Shown here piece after piece: positions 1 to 10,907 of a stretch of DNA of 64,000 nt (positions are counted from its first letter, which is position 1; every line of letters starts with the position of its first letter). The notes under the pieces were generated by a model, which was not told the origin of the DNA, ran no database searches, and saw only the letters and a program-made list of their open reading frames with translations. The stretch covers positions 3,147,501 through 3,211,500 of the forward strand of contig JAHQIY010000008.1 of assembly GCA_019054805.1 (NCBI GenBank), given 5' to 3'. A program made the position numbers and the translations under genes. Source of the DNA: Brachionus manjavacas (taxonomy: Eukaryota > Rotifera > Eurotatoria > Ploima > Brachionidae).

Positions 1-96
1 ACAAACATTCAAAAACTGCAAGTAATTCAAAATACATGTTTTAAATCAATCTATCACTTACCTTATGACACACCTTCTATCCAACCTTCTGGCCTT
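1..96 (+). mobile_element. LINE (jockey-like, family A) reverse transcriptase C-terminal remnant
   Basis: Forward translation from base 1 gives a fragment with the pattern QKLQVIQNT followed by YDTPS. The same block sits in the LINE tails at 33226-33558 and 40735-41142 (LQAIQNTAVRAIL, KLQVIQNTAVRYIL). It is the region downstream of the reverse transcriptase palm. The left side is cut by the window edge and the reading dies after about base 96. Confidence 0.6.
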
Positions 97-159
97 ATAT
101 GGACACTTTTTTAAAATTTTGAATACCAAAGGCGAATAGTGACTCCTCCTATTTTTTAA

Positions 160-186
160 ATATTTTGTTAGTATCTAACAAAATAT
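160..186. repeat. Perfect 12-bp inverted repeat, 3-nt spacer
   Basis: ATATTTTGTTAG, spacer TAT, then CTAACAAAATAT. It lies in non-coding DNA between two LINE remnants and has no recognised function. Confidence 0.7.
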
Positions 187-540
187 GACTTCCGATTGGG
201 GATTTAATAGTCTCATCGTAAAATCAGTGGGTTATTTGATGATGAACTTCGCTAATTCCTCGATGAAACATTATTTTGGTTGTGACTGGGAACCTTTCTA
301 TTGAGGAAATGGTGAATTGATGTTCGCCTTAAATCAAGCGTATAAATAATTTTTGAATTGTGATTGAAATTATTATGATCAGTCTACAAAAAAAGCATAA
401 AAAAAACTTGCTTTATTAAATATTTGCTTATTAAAATGATCTTAAAAATTATTTATTATTATTTACAAAAATTATTATTTATAATAATTATTATTTAACA
501 AAAATGTATTTATTAACAAAAATTTCATGGATTATTTTCA

Positions 541-870
541 ATGAAATATACTAATTTTCATCGATTAATCATCGTTTTCTTTGTGACTGGGATGGTTTGT
601 TTCTCAAAAACAAAGAGCGGAAAAAACTTGCAATCGAGAACTAGAGGAAACCTCGTTCAAATGTACAAAATAATCAATGGCTTTGAGAAAATTAATCTAG
701 TGAATGGTATTAAGTCTGCTAAAAGTTTAGCACTATATTTAAGAAGGGAGAATAATATGAGACTTACAAGATTGATATTGAGCGTAAAAACACCATTGAC
801 AAACCAAATGAAGAAGTCGTGTGAACGGTTTATTCTCCTAGTAGAACAAAAGTTAGAACAAGATCAATAA
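541..870 (+). mobile_element. LINE (family B, CR1-like) C-terminal remnant
   Basis: The translated stretch RTRGNLVQMYKIINGFEKIN and then NNMRLTR closely matches the LINE tail on the opposite strand at 26038-26510 (EDRRTRGYLIQMYKLINGF, MRLTREL) and the tail at 56125-56541 (EDRRKRGDLIQLHKI). This is the conserved block after the reverse transcriptase domain in CR1/jockey-type LINEs. The N-terminal 25 or so residues do not belong to the element, so the open frame itself is fortuitous. Confidence 0.6.
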
Positions 871-1296
871 TTTTGCTAATTTAAGTGAGAGAAAAATTTT
901 TTATTAATATTTATTTATCTAAAATTACAAAATAAAGAATAATTCCAAAAAAATTAATGAAAAAATCATGATCTCCAAAAATAATAATTTTTTTAAAATT
1001 TATTTTGCTAGATTGATTAAATTTTTGAAAACCATCTTTTTGAAATGTTTTCCAGGATCAAATGTGATTACAAAATATTTCTAGTTAATTTTTTTAAATA
1101 TCTTAAGTTGTAATTTGGTGGGAAGAGAATTTTTATCTTCAAGAAAACATATTTATTAGGAACCAATAAATTCTACATTACTGTGAAAATTGGCTTTAAA
1201 CTAACTTTGGATCAAATGGATAAAACAAATCGGTTCAATATAAAAGGAAAATAAATTTACAAATGTTTCACGAGTATAATCTATTTTTTTGAATTA

Positions 1297-3874
1297 TCAT
1301 TTTAAATTACTTAATATAAATTCAGTATTTTTAAGTATATTCTCCCATGCAAAATCAATATGACGTTGCTCAGAACTTGATGCGCAAACTGCAAATCGAA
1401 TAAAATAAACATCATTTATCTTGCTCGGAACCATGTAAATCTTTGCATCTTGGGTAATTTGTTTAAGCAAATTTTCATTTAGCTCATTTGAACCTTTTAG
1501 TCTGAAACAAACAAGACCCATTGTGACTTCACCAATAATTTCAAAGCGGTCATCTTTGGCTACCAAAGATTCAAAATATTTTGCCAAAGCAACATGCTAA
1601 AAATGGCAAAGTTAACAAAATTTCGTGTTACCAGAATATAAGCTACTTTTCTAATATAACTTTGCAGTCCTTTAACGCCAAAAAGACGCATTACAAACCA
1701 TAATTTTAACGATCTGAACCGTCTTCCCAAAGGTATTTGCCAATGCTTGATTGATAAATTTAAACTAAATTTAAAAAGTTAATTTTTCTAATACCCTGAA
1801 ATCCGGTGCTACATTCTGATTTTCGTGTTTTAAATATATAGGATCGACATTAAATGAATCAACCAAATAAGACCGATTTTTGACCCTAGATATTAATAAA
1901 ATAAAATTAGTGTTTGAGTTGCTAATTTTCAATTACCAAAGAGCAGAACAGTCAAAATTAACTAAAAGCCATTTGTGTGGATTAAAGTTAAACGAGTCAG
2001 AGAACTCGACTCCATCTAAATAGGGTCTTAATTCTGGGCAAATGAACGCACTGCCTGCATAAGCTGCATCAATGTGAAGCCACAAATGTTCATCACGACC
2101 TTTTATTATTAATAATTAAACTTTTTAAAAATGAAAAAAAATATATACAAATAGGACCAATTTCTTCGACATTATCATATGAACAAATACTTGTAGTTCC
2201 TAGAGTAGCACAAACAAAAAATGGAATCAAACCATTTTTTCTATCATCTTCGATTGCTTCAATAAGCTTCAATCCTCTCAAACTGTATTGTTCATCTACT
2301 GCAACTTTATGGCATCTAACCGGAGCTAATAATGTCGCCCTCTCAAAAGAACTATGTGCCTTGAAAATCAAAATATTTTATAAGGGATCAAAAAATTTTT
2401 TAATTATTTTCAGGAATTTAAAATCTTCTTTATTTCCAAAAGGTTTAACATTTTAAGATTTAAATATATAAATATTAATAGATTAAAAATTTAGAATTAA
2501 GAAATTTCATTATAAATGACTAATATTTAATTTTTTACCCAAATTTTATTAGAATTACACCAATTAATAAGAAAAAAATTTAAAAAAATGGCACTTTTTT
2601 TTTCAAATTGACACCAAATTAATTAGAAAAATTCCAAAAGTATTCTACCACAAAAAAATCTATTTTTTACCACATTTACTTAAACAAGCCCACTTCTCTT
2701 AGTCATGTTAGCTCCACATTTTTCACCGAAAATTTCTTGTTCTCTTATAACTGCCTTATAATGTTTATTAAAGTAGACATCCTAGTTATTTGATTCTATC
2801 CTTCCATCAAACGCCTTACTTTAACCACCATCTTGTTTCTTTATGTCCTCCAGGATTTTGATGCTAAATACATTATCATTTTACAAATCATTTAAAAGAT
2901 AATTTAAGAACTAATAAAATTTTTTTTTGATTCAGTTCAAAATATAAACCGAATTCCCTTTTTTAAGAAGTTGGTACAGATTCGTTATTATGGATTATTA
3001 TAAGTTCTTTTTAATTCTTTTTCTTTTTCAATTTTATATCTGTTAAATTCTGAGACAATCTCTGCAATCACAGTTCAAAATTCATTTTAATGCCAAAATA
3101 TTCAATTAAATTGTGGAAATAAATTTAAGATCTGAAAATTCCAGTTCAAATCTTGCTCCAAACTTAGCACTACCAAGAAACAAAAAATAGAAAAAAACTA
3201 ACATTAACTAAGCTAAATTCCCGAATTAATAAACTAAAAAAATTTTTGTTTAATTTTACTTGTTCTGAACAGTATGCTACTAATTTTGAACGAATTTCAC
3301 TGTCACTCCAATCTGGATGCTTAGTTTTTACTTCTTGAATTGTTTTATTACGAGCCGACAGAAGAGTAACCAAAACAGATTCACTCGCTGTGCCTTGTAT
3401 TACGCCTCCTCCTAGACCTTCGGACGAAGCCAAATAAAAGTCTGGGAGGTTGAGTATTTTAGCCAGCCAATCCATCATCAAAACCTCCAATTCGGTGCAA
3501 GCCGGAGTAGCAATCTTAAAAAAAAATTAGAAAATATAATTTATTTATCCTTTGGTTACCCATGAAAATCCTATACAAGCGATAGCATCTGATAGAATAT
3601 CAGCGCAAATTGCCGGGTAGGAATTAGCAGTGGGAAAATAGGCATGAAAATGAGGACTGTGCCAATGTGTTACTCCAGGCATAATCACACGTTCAATATC
3701 GCCCACTAGGTCTTCCCATTTGTCCGGTTCTTCAGGGGCTGTAGATGGTATCAGGTTTTTCAAATAACCAGGTTTCACATTTGGTAAAACTTGCCTGTTC
3801 TCAATATTTTCCAAGTAATCAGCGACCAGATCGATCATTTCTTTGCCTCTAATTCGAAACTCTTTAGAATCCAT
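1297..3874 (-). CDS. DDC: Aromatic-L-amino-acid decarboxylase (AADC), 7 exons, 477 aa
   Basis: PLP-dependent group II decarboxylase that makes dopamine or serotonin from L-DOPA or 5-HTP in the cytosol. Exons on the minus strand, all with GT/AG ends and consistent phases: 3874-3560, 3514-3260, 2359-2149, 2099-1937, 1885-1795, 1745-1647, 1596-1297. They join to 477 aa; mammalian DDC is about 480. Key residues fall at the mammalian positions: H192 (AHSS), D271 ([11 protein letters not shown]), PLP lysine K303 (NFNPHKW) and Y332 (DPIYLKH). The Tyr and His argue for a decarboxylase rather than an aldehyde-forming insect-type paralogue. The motif IPLGRRFRS has Gly where histidine decarboxylase has Ser, which favours AADC over HDC. 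The introns are short except about 900 bp between exons 2 and 3. The start ATG is followed by the usual [12 protein letters not shown] opening. Confidence 0.93.
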
Positions 3875-5389
3875 GTTAAATCTAAATTAATTAAAAAAAA
3901 ACACTTTTGAAATTATGAATTAAAATTTTTTGAAACTAAAGGTTTTTAGAGATTCGGCTAGATAAGATAAGAATATTTTATTCATTCTTGGTTAGATAAA
4001 AAGCTTGTTTTAGGTCTCGTGCAAAAGTATGACTTTGAAAAATGTCTTTAAAAAATGGGTATTATTGAAAGGAAAAATTTTTCTCTCTTGAGAATCATTT
4101 AATTTAAGTACCGAAAAAAATCATCAATTATGTCATTTTGCTTTTAAATACCAATTTATAAAACAAAGATTAAGTTTAATATATTTAAAATGATTCCTAG
4201 AAATGATTTATTGTATTTATTTGAAATTATTTTTTTTCGTCATGATTTTACTTAAGCTTCATTGACGTTTCCGACACAAATCAAAAAAAGTCAGAGACTG
4301 CAAGAAATTCTCATTTGCTTAATGATTTAATTAATATGAAAATAAGTTTTATAAAAAGAAGCCGTATAGTTAATTAAAAATTTTTTAACAACATGTTCAA
4401 AACCCATCAAGTTATTTATCTGAAATAAGATCACTCAATAAATGCTTATATACTGATAATATGATGTCTAGATTTGATATAATAACACTATAGTAATTTT
4501 ATTTAAATAAAAAGATTTATTCATATTCTGAGGAGATTTTTTTACTTAAAAATATTAATTAGTTTGTCTTAAAATTATTCAAAACTAAAGACAAACATTA
4601 ATATTTGAATCTTTTAAATAAAAAAAATTGAAAATTTCCATAATTCAAAAAAGTCAACATTTTATAATAATTCTCTATTTATTAAGAGATCGAAAAATTT
4701 TACACTAGAATAAATTGTTTTTTTAGGAAAAATCAATTCAAATTATAAAAAAATATTTAATATCAAATCCCTTGCTTTTTCCATCTAAATCTTTCAAAAT
4801 TGTTGATTAAAAAATTAAAAAATATTTTAAACAGAGTCAAAAATTTTATTTTCCATTAAAATTAATTGAAACTTATTTCTTTAGTCAAAATCAACTTTTA
4901 ATGTCTAGAATGAGTATGCCGAAAATAAAGCTTACATAAAACAAACCAATATCCAAAGTCAGTTATATAAAACATCCGATTCCATGACTTTCACAGATCA
5001 TTTTAGAATTATATGCTAGAAGTAAAAGTTCTAGCGATTAAAATTGATTTGATTCATTCTATTTTTCTGACATACTAACTGTTCGTCTCGATATCTTCAC
5101 AAAGGGTCATACCTCTGACAGTCATATTGAATTTTAATTTGGTAATACTTTTTTTCATATTGATTGCTTAATAAGAATAATTTCTTGTGTTTTTTTAAAG
5201 AAAATAAATAAAAAAATTTTGAAACAGTTTTTTGACATATTTTTCAAAGCAAAAATAGAACTTCTTAATTTTAATTTCGGAATATTTTATTTCCAAAGAA
5301 AACAGCATAAAATTCTATGGCATTTTGAATTTTGGAACAAAGAACAAAAACAAAAATTTTAAAATGAAATAAATTTTTGACTAAAAGTC
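3875..5389. other. AT-rich intergenic DNA, nothing recognised
   Basis: No open frame, repeat or RNA gene could be supported. It contains the presumed upstream region of the decarboxylase gene. Confidence 0.5.
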
Positions 5390-5570
5390 TAAAAATTGTT
5401 CTGCAAAATTTATCAGCTGATACAAACTTTGTACGACCCAAATTTAATCTCTGCAATTACTCAGCAATCAAATTTTATTTATTTTCAAATAAATTTAGTA
5501 CTTTGCAGACTTGCAGAGATTTCGCAGTGACTAAATTTGGGCGGTGCAAAGTTTGTCATCAGCGAAAAGA
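5390..5570. repeat. Foldback (hairpin) element abutting the LINE
   Basis: The left arm (about 5414-5456) and right arm (about 5511-5563) are imperfect reverse complements. Shared blocks include CAAACTTTG and CCAAATTTA, with TCTCTGCAA towards the inside. The right arm begins where the neighbouring LINE reverse transcriptase reads FADDK, so the element seems to have truncated it there. A related single-arm copy lies at 9150-9235. Confidence 0.6.
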
Positions 5571-6558
5571 AGAGAGTATTCATTATTTGTTTTGTCCTTT
5601 CTTGGTATATCGTTAATAAAAATACTTAAAAGGAGGGGGCTAATTACTGAGCCTTGGCTTTGATTGGGAAATCATTGCTTTTTTGTCCATTCACATTTAC
5701 ACAAAATGATCTTGAGTTTAGAAAAGATCTGTTCCAAGAAATTAAGTACTTTGGCAATGGCATTTTGATCATTTTGTACACAAGCCCCTCATGCCAGACT
5801 CTGTCAAATGCTTTTGATTTATCAAAAAAAAGACAACACATTTTTTTTTTCCTGTTAAACGATTCAGTTATTTTTTGAATAAGGAAAAAGAGATTGTCCG
5901 CTGTGCGTCTATGTTTTCGGAATCCTGATTGCTCTTGAATGAGTAAAAAATTTCTCTCAATGTAATTGTAAAGCCTTGTATAAATAATGCGTTCAAGTAA
6001 TTTGCCAAGACAACTTGTCAAACTAATAGGGCGATAGTTCGACGGATCCTTTGTTTGTTGAGCTTTTTTTGGTATCATTGTAACTTGTGCTTTTTTCCAG
6101 TTATATGGTATTTGGCTAGTTGTTAAACTCTGATTGAAGAGGTTTAAAATGTCATAAAGAGTTGACTCAGGCAGATTTTTGAGCATTAAATTGTGAATAA
6201 AGTCAGGACCAGATGCTGAATTTTCTTTAATTTTATTAATTGCAAGTATTATTTCAGTAATGGTGATGGATTCGAAAAGATTTTTCTCGTTTTTTTCAGA
6301 AAAAAAATTTGAAATTTCATAGTCGACTTCGTATTCCGTGGTTGAGTTTATTAGGTCAGGATTTGGAGTAAACGTTGAAGCCAGTAGCTCACCAAAAAGC
6401 TGTCCTTTTTCTTCATCTGATTTGTAAAAAATTTTATTTAAAACTAAAGTTGGTATCATGTTTGAACTTTTTTTTTTTCGAAACTTATTGATCTTGCGCC
6501 AGAACGGCCTAGTTGACAAAGGATTTTTACCCATTTTTTCGATGAAATTGAAAGTCAC
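5540..6558 (-). pseudogene. LINE reverse transcriptase domain, frameshifted and truncated
   Basis: RNA-directed DNA polymerase of the LINE. The palm motifs are readable: YRPISLTSCLGKLLERI, QSGFRKHRRTADNL, then the first catalytic motif DKSKAFDRVWHEG. The frame then slips near 5650 and continues one frame over as GSVISPLLLSIFINDIP and LLFADDK, the second catalytic motif, ending about 5540. The thumb and tail are missing. Between the EN block and this one the frame also shifts (LTSDFQFHRKNG is read in another frame), so it cannot make an intact enzyme. Confidence 0.85.
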
Positions 6559-6639
6559 TTGTAAGTTGATTGAATTGTGTTTTTAAGAGCGGACATTGAG
6601 TTTTTTTAAATTTTCTCCTTACTTTCCTACGTAATTTTA

Positions 6640-7563
6640 TTACGGTAACAATGTCATGTGGTAGTGTTGATTTATACGATTTGTTTGATTGTTTTGGGAT
6701 GCTTTTTCAGCTGCTTCAAGGATATTTTTAGTAATGAATTCATTTAGTTCATTGATAGTTGAAGGTAGTTGTTTTTGATTAGAGCTCAAAATTTCTCTAA
6801 AGCTGTTCCAATAGGCTTTTTTAAAGTCAAGTTTGTCTTGCGCTTGTATGTCCATTGTAAAGTGTTCCACTGAGAGGCATGTCCGAATTGGATAGTGATC
6901 ACTTGTCATGTCATCGTTGTTTAGGACTTTGAAGTCAGTAATTTTGTCTAAGAGTGAAGAAGGTGCAAGAAAAAGGTCTAGAATTTCAAAGTACTGCCTG
7001 TTAAAAATATTGAAAGTTGGTGACTTATCATTGATTACTGAAAAATTGAGCTCATTTAAAACTCTTTCAAGTACTTGACCATTTTCATTTTCTCCAATAC
7101 ATCCAATTTGTTTTGTTTTCGAATTGAGGTCTCCGCCAATTATAAATTTAGTGCATTTTTTTGAAATTTTTGAGAAAAGTTCGAAAAGAAGAACTTTATT
7201 ATGAGGGTTGCATAGGCTGAAAATGAAAAAAGGACAGTCTTTTAGCTTTATTTGAACACACAAGAGTTCAAGTGAAAAATTATCAAATGAGGAGTCTATA
7301 GAAAATTCGATACCATTCTTAATTAAGATTGCAACCCCGCCACCTCTCTTATCTCGAGGTTTAGCAATCGATTGATAATTTTTGAAGTCTAAGTAAAAAT
7401 TGGACTGGGTCGAGTCAATTTTTATTTCATTAAGCAAAAGTATGTCAGGGGATTCCTTAGATAAAAAATGTTCCAATAGTTCAGTCTTACTGGGTAAATG
7501 ATTCCAGTTCCAATGGATAATTACTAACCTGTCATTTGAAGTGGATTTTATTTTTTTGTTCAT
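6640..7563 (-). pseudogene. LINE apurinic-type endonuclease domain
   Basis: 307-aa open block of the LINE ORF2. Exonuclease-endonuclease-phosphatase motifs are present: the N-terminal LLNEIKID (metal-binding Glu), GGGVAILIKNG, GGDLNSK (GDFN-type) and SDHYP with the catalytic His. It nicks target DNA to prime reverse transcription. It ends in a stop, after which the linker to the reverse transcriptase continues in another frame, so ORF2 is broken. Confidence 0.8.
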
Positions 7564-7602
7564 TTTATTATCGTTTAAAAAAAAAGAAAAAAAATAACTA
7601 AT

Positions 7603-8739
7603 TCATCGAGTTTCGTTTCGATTTTGGACATGATTCTGATCGGAATTCGTAATTGAGTCATTCGAAATAAAGCTCTCAAATGCGTCCTCTTCTTCTTCGC
7701 GACTTGTCAACTGTTTTTTCGGTTGGTTTATCGATTCGCTTTCTGATTGACGTTTGGGACGGTTTTTTGTAAAAACTGGAGTGTGATTTGTTTTCGGATT
7801 TGATTTGTTCTGACTAGTGACCTGAGACTGGTCGTCACTCGGTTTTTGACAAAAAAAATTTTCTAGGACTGGGGTGTTAAGACTGGTGTCACTTGATGCT
7901 GATTTCTGTTCCATATTACAATTTTCGGAAACTTCTGGAGTTTTTAGAGATGTAGTGTAGGACTCAATATTTGTTGAAGGTTCAGTTTCATCAGATTCAT
8001 TGATATATAGATCACTATAGTCAATTTTACTTCGCTCGAGTGATTTTAACTTTTCAGCCAAAGAACATTTTTGGGTTAAGTGTCCTTTTTGTTGACATTT
8101 GGCACAACTTGACTGTTTGAGTGGGCACTTTGCAATGTTGTGCCCGTCATCATTACAAAAGTAACACTTTGGCTTTTATCCAGCTATATTAAAAACACAT
8201 TTTAACCCATACATAACTGTTGGTCCAGATAAACGTTGAACTATTGGATCGGCATTTTTTGGAAAAGAGATTTTAACTCGTTTGACTCCGTTTTTAATGG
8301 TGCTGTCTTTGTATGTTTCCTCCGAAATGTTTTCAATCTTGAGTCCATCGATTTTCAAAACGTTGAAAAAGTTGTGAAGTAATTGGGTGTTGAAATTTGT
8401 GGGTAAAAAATGAATTCGGAATGTTCAATATTTTCTTGGATCTATAACTTTGTTGGCGTCTTCGAGTTTGAATTCGTGATCGTTTAATTTAACTGGACAT
8501 TCGAACAGATGGTTGAGTTTTAGCGTGGAATTGAATTCGATTATCCAAAATTTGTTTGAAGAAAAATTGTATATCGATGTGATTTGATTTTTTCGGAATC
8601 GACTTTAGACTTGGTCAAGTAATTCGAGGATAACTTGGTGGTTAACTGGTTTATCAAGCTTCTTGAGGTTCAGTTTCAGCGAATTTTTAAAATTCCATCG
8701 TGGAATTTCCTCTTTGTTGGTCGAAATCGCACGCGACAT
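7603..8739 (-). pseudogene. LINE ORF1 (gag-like, two CCHC zinc knuckles) with three in-frame stops
   Basis: From ATG at 8739 one frame reads through RNA-binding-like sequence, with stops at 8607-8605 (TAA), 8427-8425 (TGA) and 8178-8176 (TAA). Directly after the third stop come two zinc knuckles of pattern C-x2-C-x4-H-x4-C (CYFCNDDGHNIAKC and CAKCQQKGHLTQKC), followed by a Ser/Thr/Glu-rich tail that ends at 7603. In jockey/I elements this protein packages the RNA. The frame and spacing are otherwise intact, so the decay is by point mutation. Confidence 0.8.
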
Positions 8740-8885
8740 TACCAACTCGAAATTTATGTTAATTTTTTTCTTTCAGCTATTATCAAATGGTAATAGCTAA
8801 TATCGGCTGATATGAGGAAAGCTTAAAAAAATGACATTTAATGATATCAGATGATATGATGCGAAAAGTTAATTTCCGGCACTGT

Positions 8886-9165
8886 AAATAAAATAAATTT
8901 ACAAATTGTAAAAAAAATTCAAATTAGAATAAAAGAAAAATGTTTTCTTTTATTTGATCATTAATTTTTCCCTGTTAATTAAAATTGATTTTTATTTATT
9001 GAATTAAGTGAATCATATTTTGTTCCATGTTGTTTCACTATGAGTCATAGTTTAAAAAGCTCAATTTCATCAATTTGAATTTATAAAAAAAGAATTATTT
9101 TGGTATTTTTGGAAGGTTTGAATTTTTGATTTTCTAACAAATTTAGCTTTTTGCAGACTTGCAGC
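8886..9165 (+). repeat. Unclassified dispersed repeat R1, copy 1
   Basis: Shares long stretches with 34254-34500 (same strand) and 60637-61195 (opposite strand). All three contain a start like AAATTTACAAATTG, a centre like CATATTTTGTTCCATGTTG and an end like GGTTTGAATC. No ORF or clear inverted termini were found. It could be a SINE or the internal part of a non-autonomous transposon. Confidence 0.55.
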
Positions 9166-9235
9166 AATATATAGACTAAATTGAGTGGTACAAAGTTTGA
9201 ATCAGCTTAAACATTTTGCAGACAATTTATAGGCC
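9150..9235 (+). repeat. Single-arm copy of the 5390-5570 foldback element
   Basis: Contains GCAGACTTGCAG, then GGTACAAAGTTTGAATCAGC and ATTTTGCAGA. This matches the left arm of the hairpin at 5390-5570 (read as its complement) over about 75 bp. Confidence 0.55.
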
Positions 9236-9457
9236 GAAAGAAAAAAGTAACTTCAAGTTTTAATTTTTATTTATTTTGTTGCGAAATATACAATGTCTTA
9301 TTTTTCTTGGTAAAAAAATATAAATTTTCAAGTAAATAATGATCTGACTTGAACTGGTTGAGAATTTGGAAATGTGAAGTTTAAATTATCACTTAAAATA
9401 AATTTCTAAAATTAAAAAAAACTTATATAACTTTTAATTCTTATTAATTGAGTAAAT

Positions 9458-10675
9458 TTAAAAATTTGCATATTTCTTTATTAATTTCACAATTCGCTCA
9501 TACAAGCATTCTTTTGCGTTGGTAGCAAGCAAAAAATCCAAATGATCCCAATCCATGATCTCATAATCATCCACTATGTTAGGAAGAGAATTTCTGATAA
9601 ATTCAACATCAATCGGATCAGCCAACCAGTCATTTTTGGCCCAATACAGCGCTGTTGGGACGCGTAGTTTTGTAATGTCGTATAAAGGTGGACTACTTTG
9701 GTTATACCTTTGTTTGTTTTGTGCCGGTCCATAATCATACATTTGAAATTTTCCTGAGATAACAGCCTGACTAAAATGTGCCAAATTTTTAACACTTGTT
9801 CCAGCTGGCTCGTGAGTAAAGTAAACAGCAATTCTCGATTGGTTCATGTATTTGGAAGGTCCGCATAGCAGAAACAAAATATTGGCACAAAAAATTCTGT
9901 CTGTTAGCTTTAAATTGCATAGTTTATCAGCAAGCCAGTTCATTTTGGTTGATGAAGGCAAAAAGTCTCGCCTTCCGAAAAGTTTAAACCAAACATTCTG
10001 ATTTGAATAGGTGCCCATATTGGCTATATATCGAATGGGACTTTTGATATGTTTAACTTTGCTCACAGGTCCCAGAGCCACAAATAATTTAATCTTTTCT
10101 GCTAGAGCCAAGTTAGCTCCGAATTCTGCCAAACCTATCAATGTCCCCTGGCTATGACCCACATAGATTAAGTCTTTTTGAAGTGTTTTTTCTAAGACGT
10201 AATCGATTAAAGCTGACAAGTCGTATTTGGCCATGTCACTCCAAGAAAAATCCCAAAATTCGCTCTGGTTACTCCTTAGATGCTTGTGTCTAAGGCCATA
10301 TTTGTTGCCTCTCATGTTTCCTAGCCATACGTCATATCCTGCATCGGATAAAATAAACCCCAGACTCTGTTCTGGAAAATTTATAACCCAAGCGGATGAA
10401 GCATCCAATAAACCATGCTGAAGAAGCACGACTTTTTTTGGGGTGTTTTTTTTTACTTCATCACGCGAATACGGTATCCGATTTATTGATAGTATGTATC
10501 CATCTTTGGTCAACACATCATGTTCTTCGCATGGATAGCCTTTACTTTTTATAAGAGTTGTAGTGTTTATATATTCATCAATATCAGACTTGGAAAATTT
10601 TTGTCCATTTGATTCGTTTGAATTTGAAAATAGAAATATAATGAGTATTTTTAGAATGTTTTTAAACATGGCCAA
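9458..10675 (-). CDS. Secreted acid lipase (gastric/lysosomal lipase family), intronless, 405 aa
   Basis: AB-hydrolase-type lipase that cleaves triglycerides and cholesteryl esters in the lysosome or gut lumen. A hydrophobic signal peptide covers roughly residues 1-23. The family's N-terminal cap motif is near residues 47-60 (YPCEEHDVLTKDGY), the oxyanion-side LQHG at 85-88, and the nucleophile elbow GHSQG has Ser175. The other triad members are Asp349 (KNDWLADP) and His378 (DWDHLDF). Their 29-residue spacing equals that of human gastric lipase. WLGNMRGN and the C-terminal domain are also typical. The length is normal for the family. One uninterrupted exon, unlike vertebrate LIPA/LIPF, could reflect lineage-specific intron loss or a retrocopy; nothing looks broken. 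Which family member it matches cannot be decided from sequence alone. Confidence 0.93.
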   Translation of the reverse strand: MAMFKNILKILIIFLFSNSNESNGQKFSKSDIDEYINTTTLIKSKGYPCEEHDVLTKDGYILSINRIPYSRDEVKKNTPKKVVLLQHGLLDASSAWVINFPEQSLGFILSDAGYDVWLGNMRGNKYGLRHKHLRSNQSEFWDFSWSDMAKYDLSALIDYVLEKTLQKDLIYVGHSQGTLIGLAEFGANLALAEKIKLFVALGPVSKVKHIKSPIRYIANMGTYSNQNVWFKLFGRRDFLPSSTKMNWLADKLCNLKLTDRIFCANILFLLCGPSKYMNQSRIAVYFTHEPAGTSVKNLAHFSQAVISGKFQMYDYGPAQNKQRYNQSSPPLYDITKLRVPTALYWAKNDWLADPIDVEFIRNSLPNIVDDYEIMDWDHLDFLLATNAKECLYERIVKLIKKYANF

Positions 10676-10907
10676 ATATTTTGTATTTTTTAGATTTTAT
10701 TCAAATAAGTATATAATAACATTTTAGCAATTCTAATTTTAGCTACACAATTATTATATGACACTTTGGTCTTTTAATACTATTTCTAAATAAAATTGCT
10801 CTGTTTCTAATTTTTGATTAGAATTTTATAATAAAAAAAATCAAAAAATTTATTCCATTTTAATTAAAATAAAGAATTTAATTCGATTTTTTGCAATTAT
10901 TTTGAAT

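Larger units (their letters stand above)
5540..8760 (-). mobile_element. Jockey-like non-LTR retrotransposon, decayed, about 3.2 kb
   Basis: Three coding blocks lie in order on the minus strand: a gag-like ORF1 (8739-7603), an apurinic-type endonuclease (7563-6640) and a reverse transcriptase (6558 to about 5540). ORF1 with CCHC knuckles followed by EN and RT is the jockey/I organisation. The element has in-frame stops and frameshifts, and it lacks the 3' part of RT and the 3' UTR. It is related to, but clearly different from, the element at 40285-43000. Confidence 0.85.

Noticed and set aside
1297-3874. Histidine decarboxylase as identity of the PLP enzyme
   Set aside because: NPHKW and IPLGRR match AADC; HDC has Ser at the Gly position and a different lysine context.
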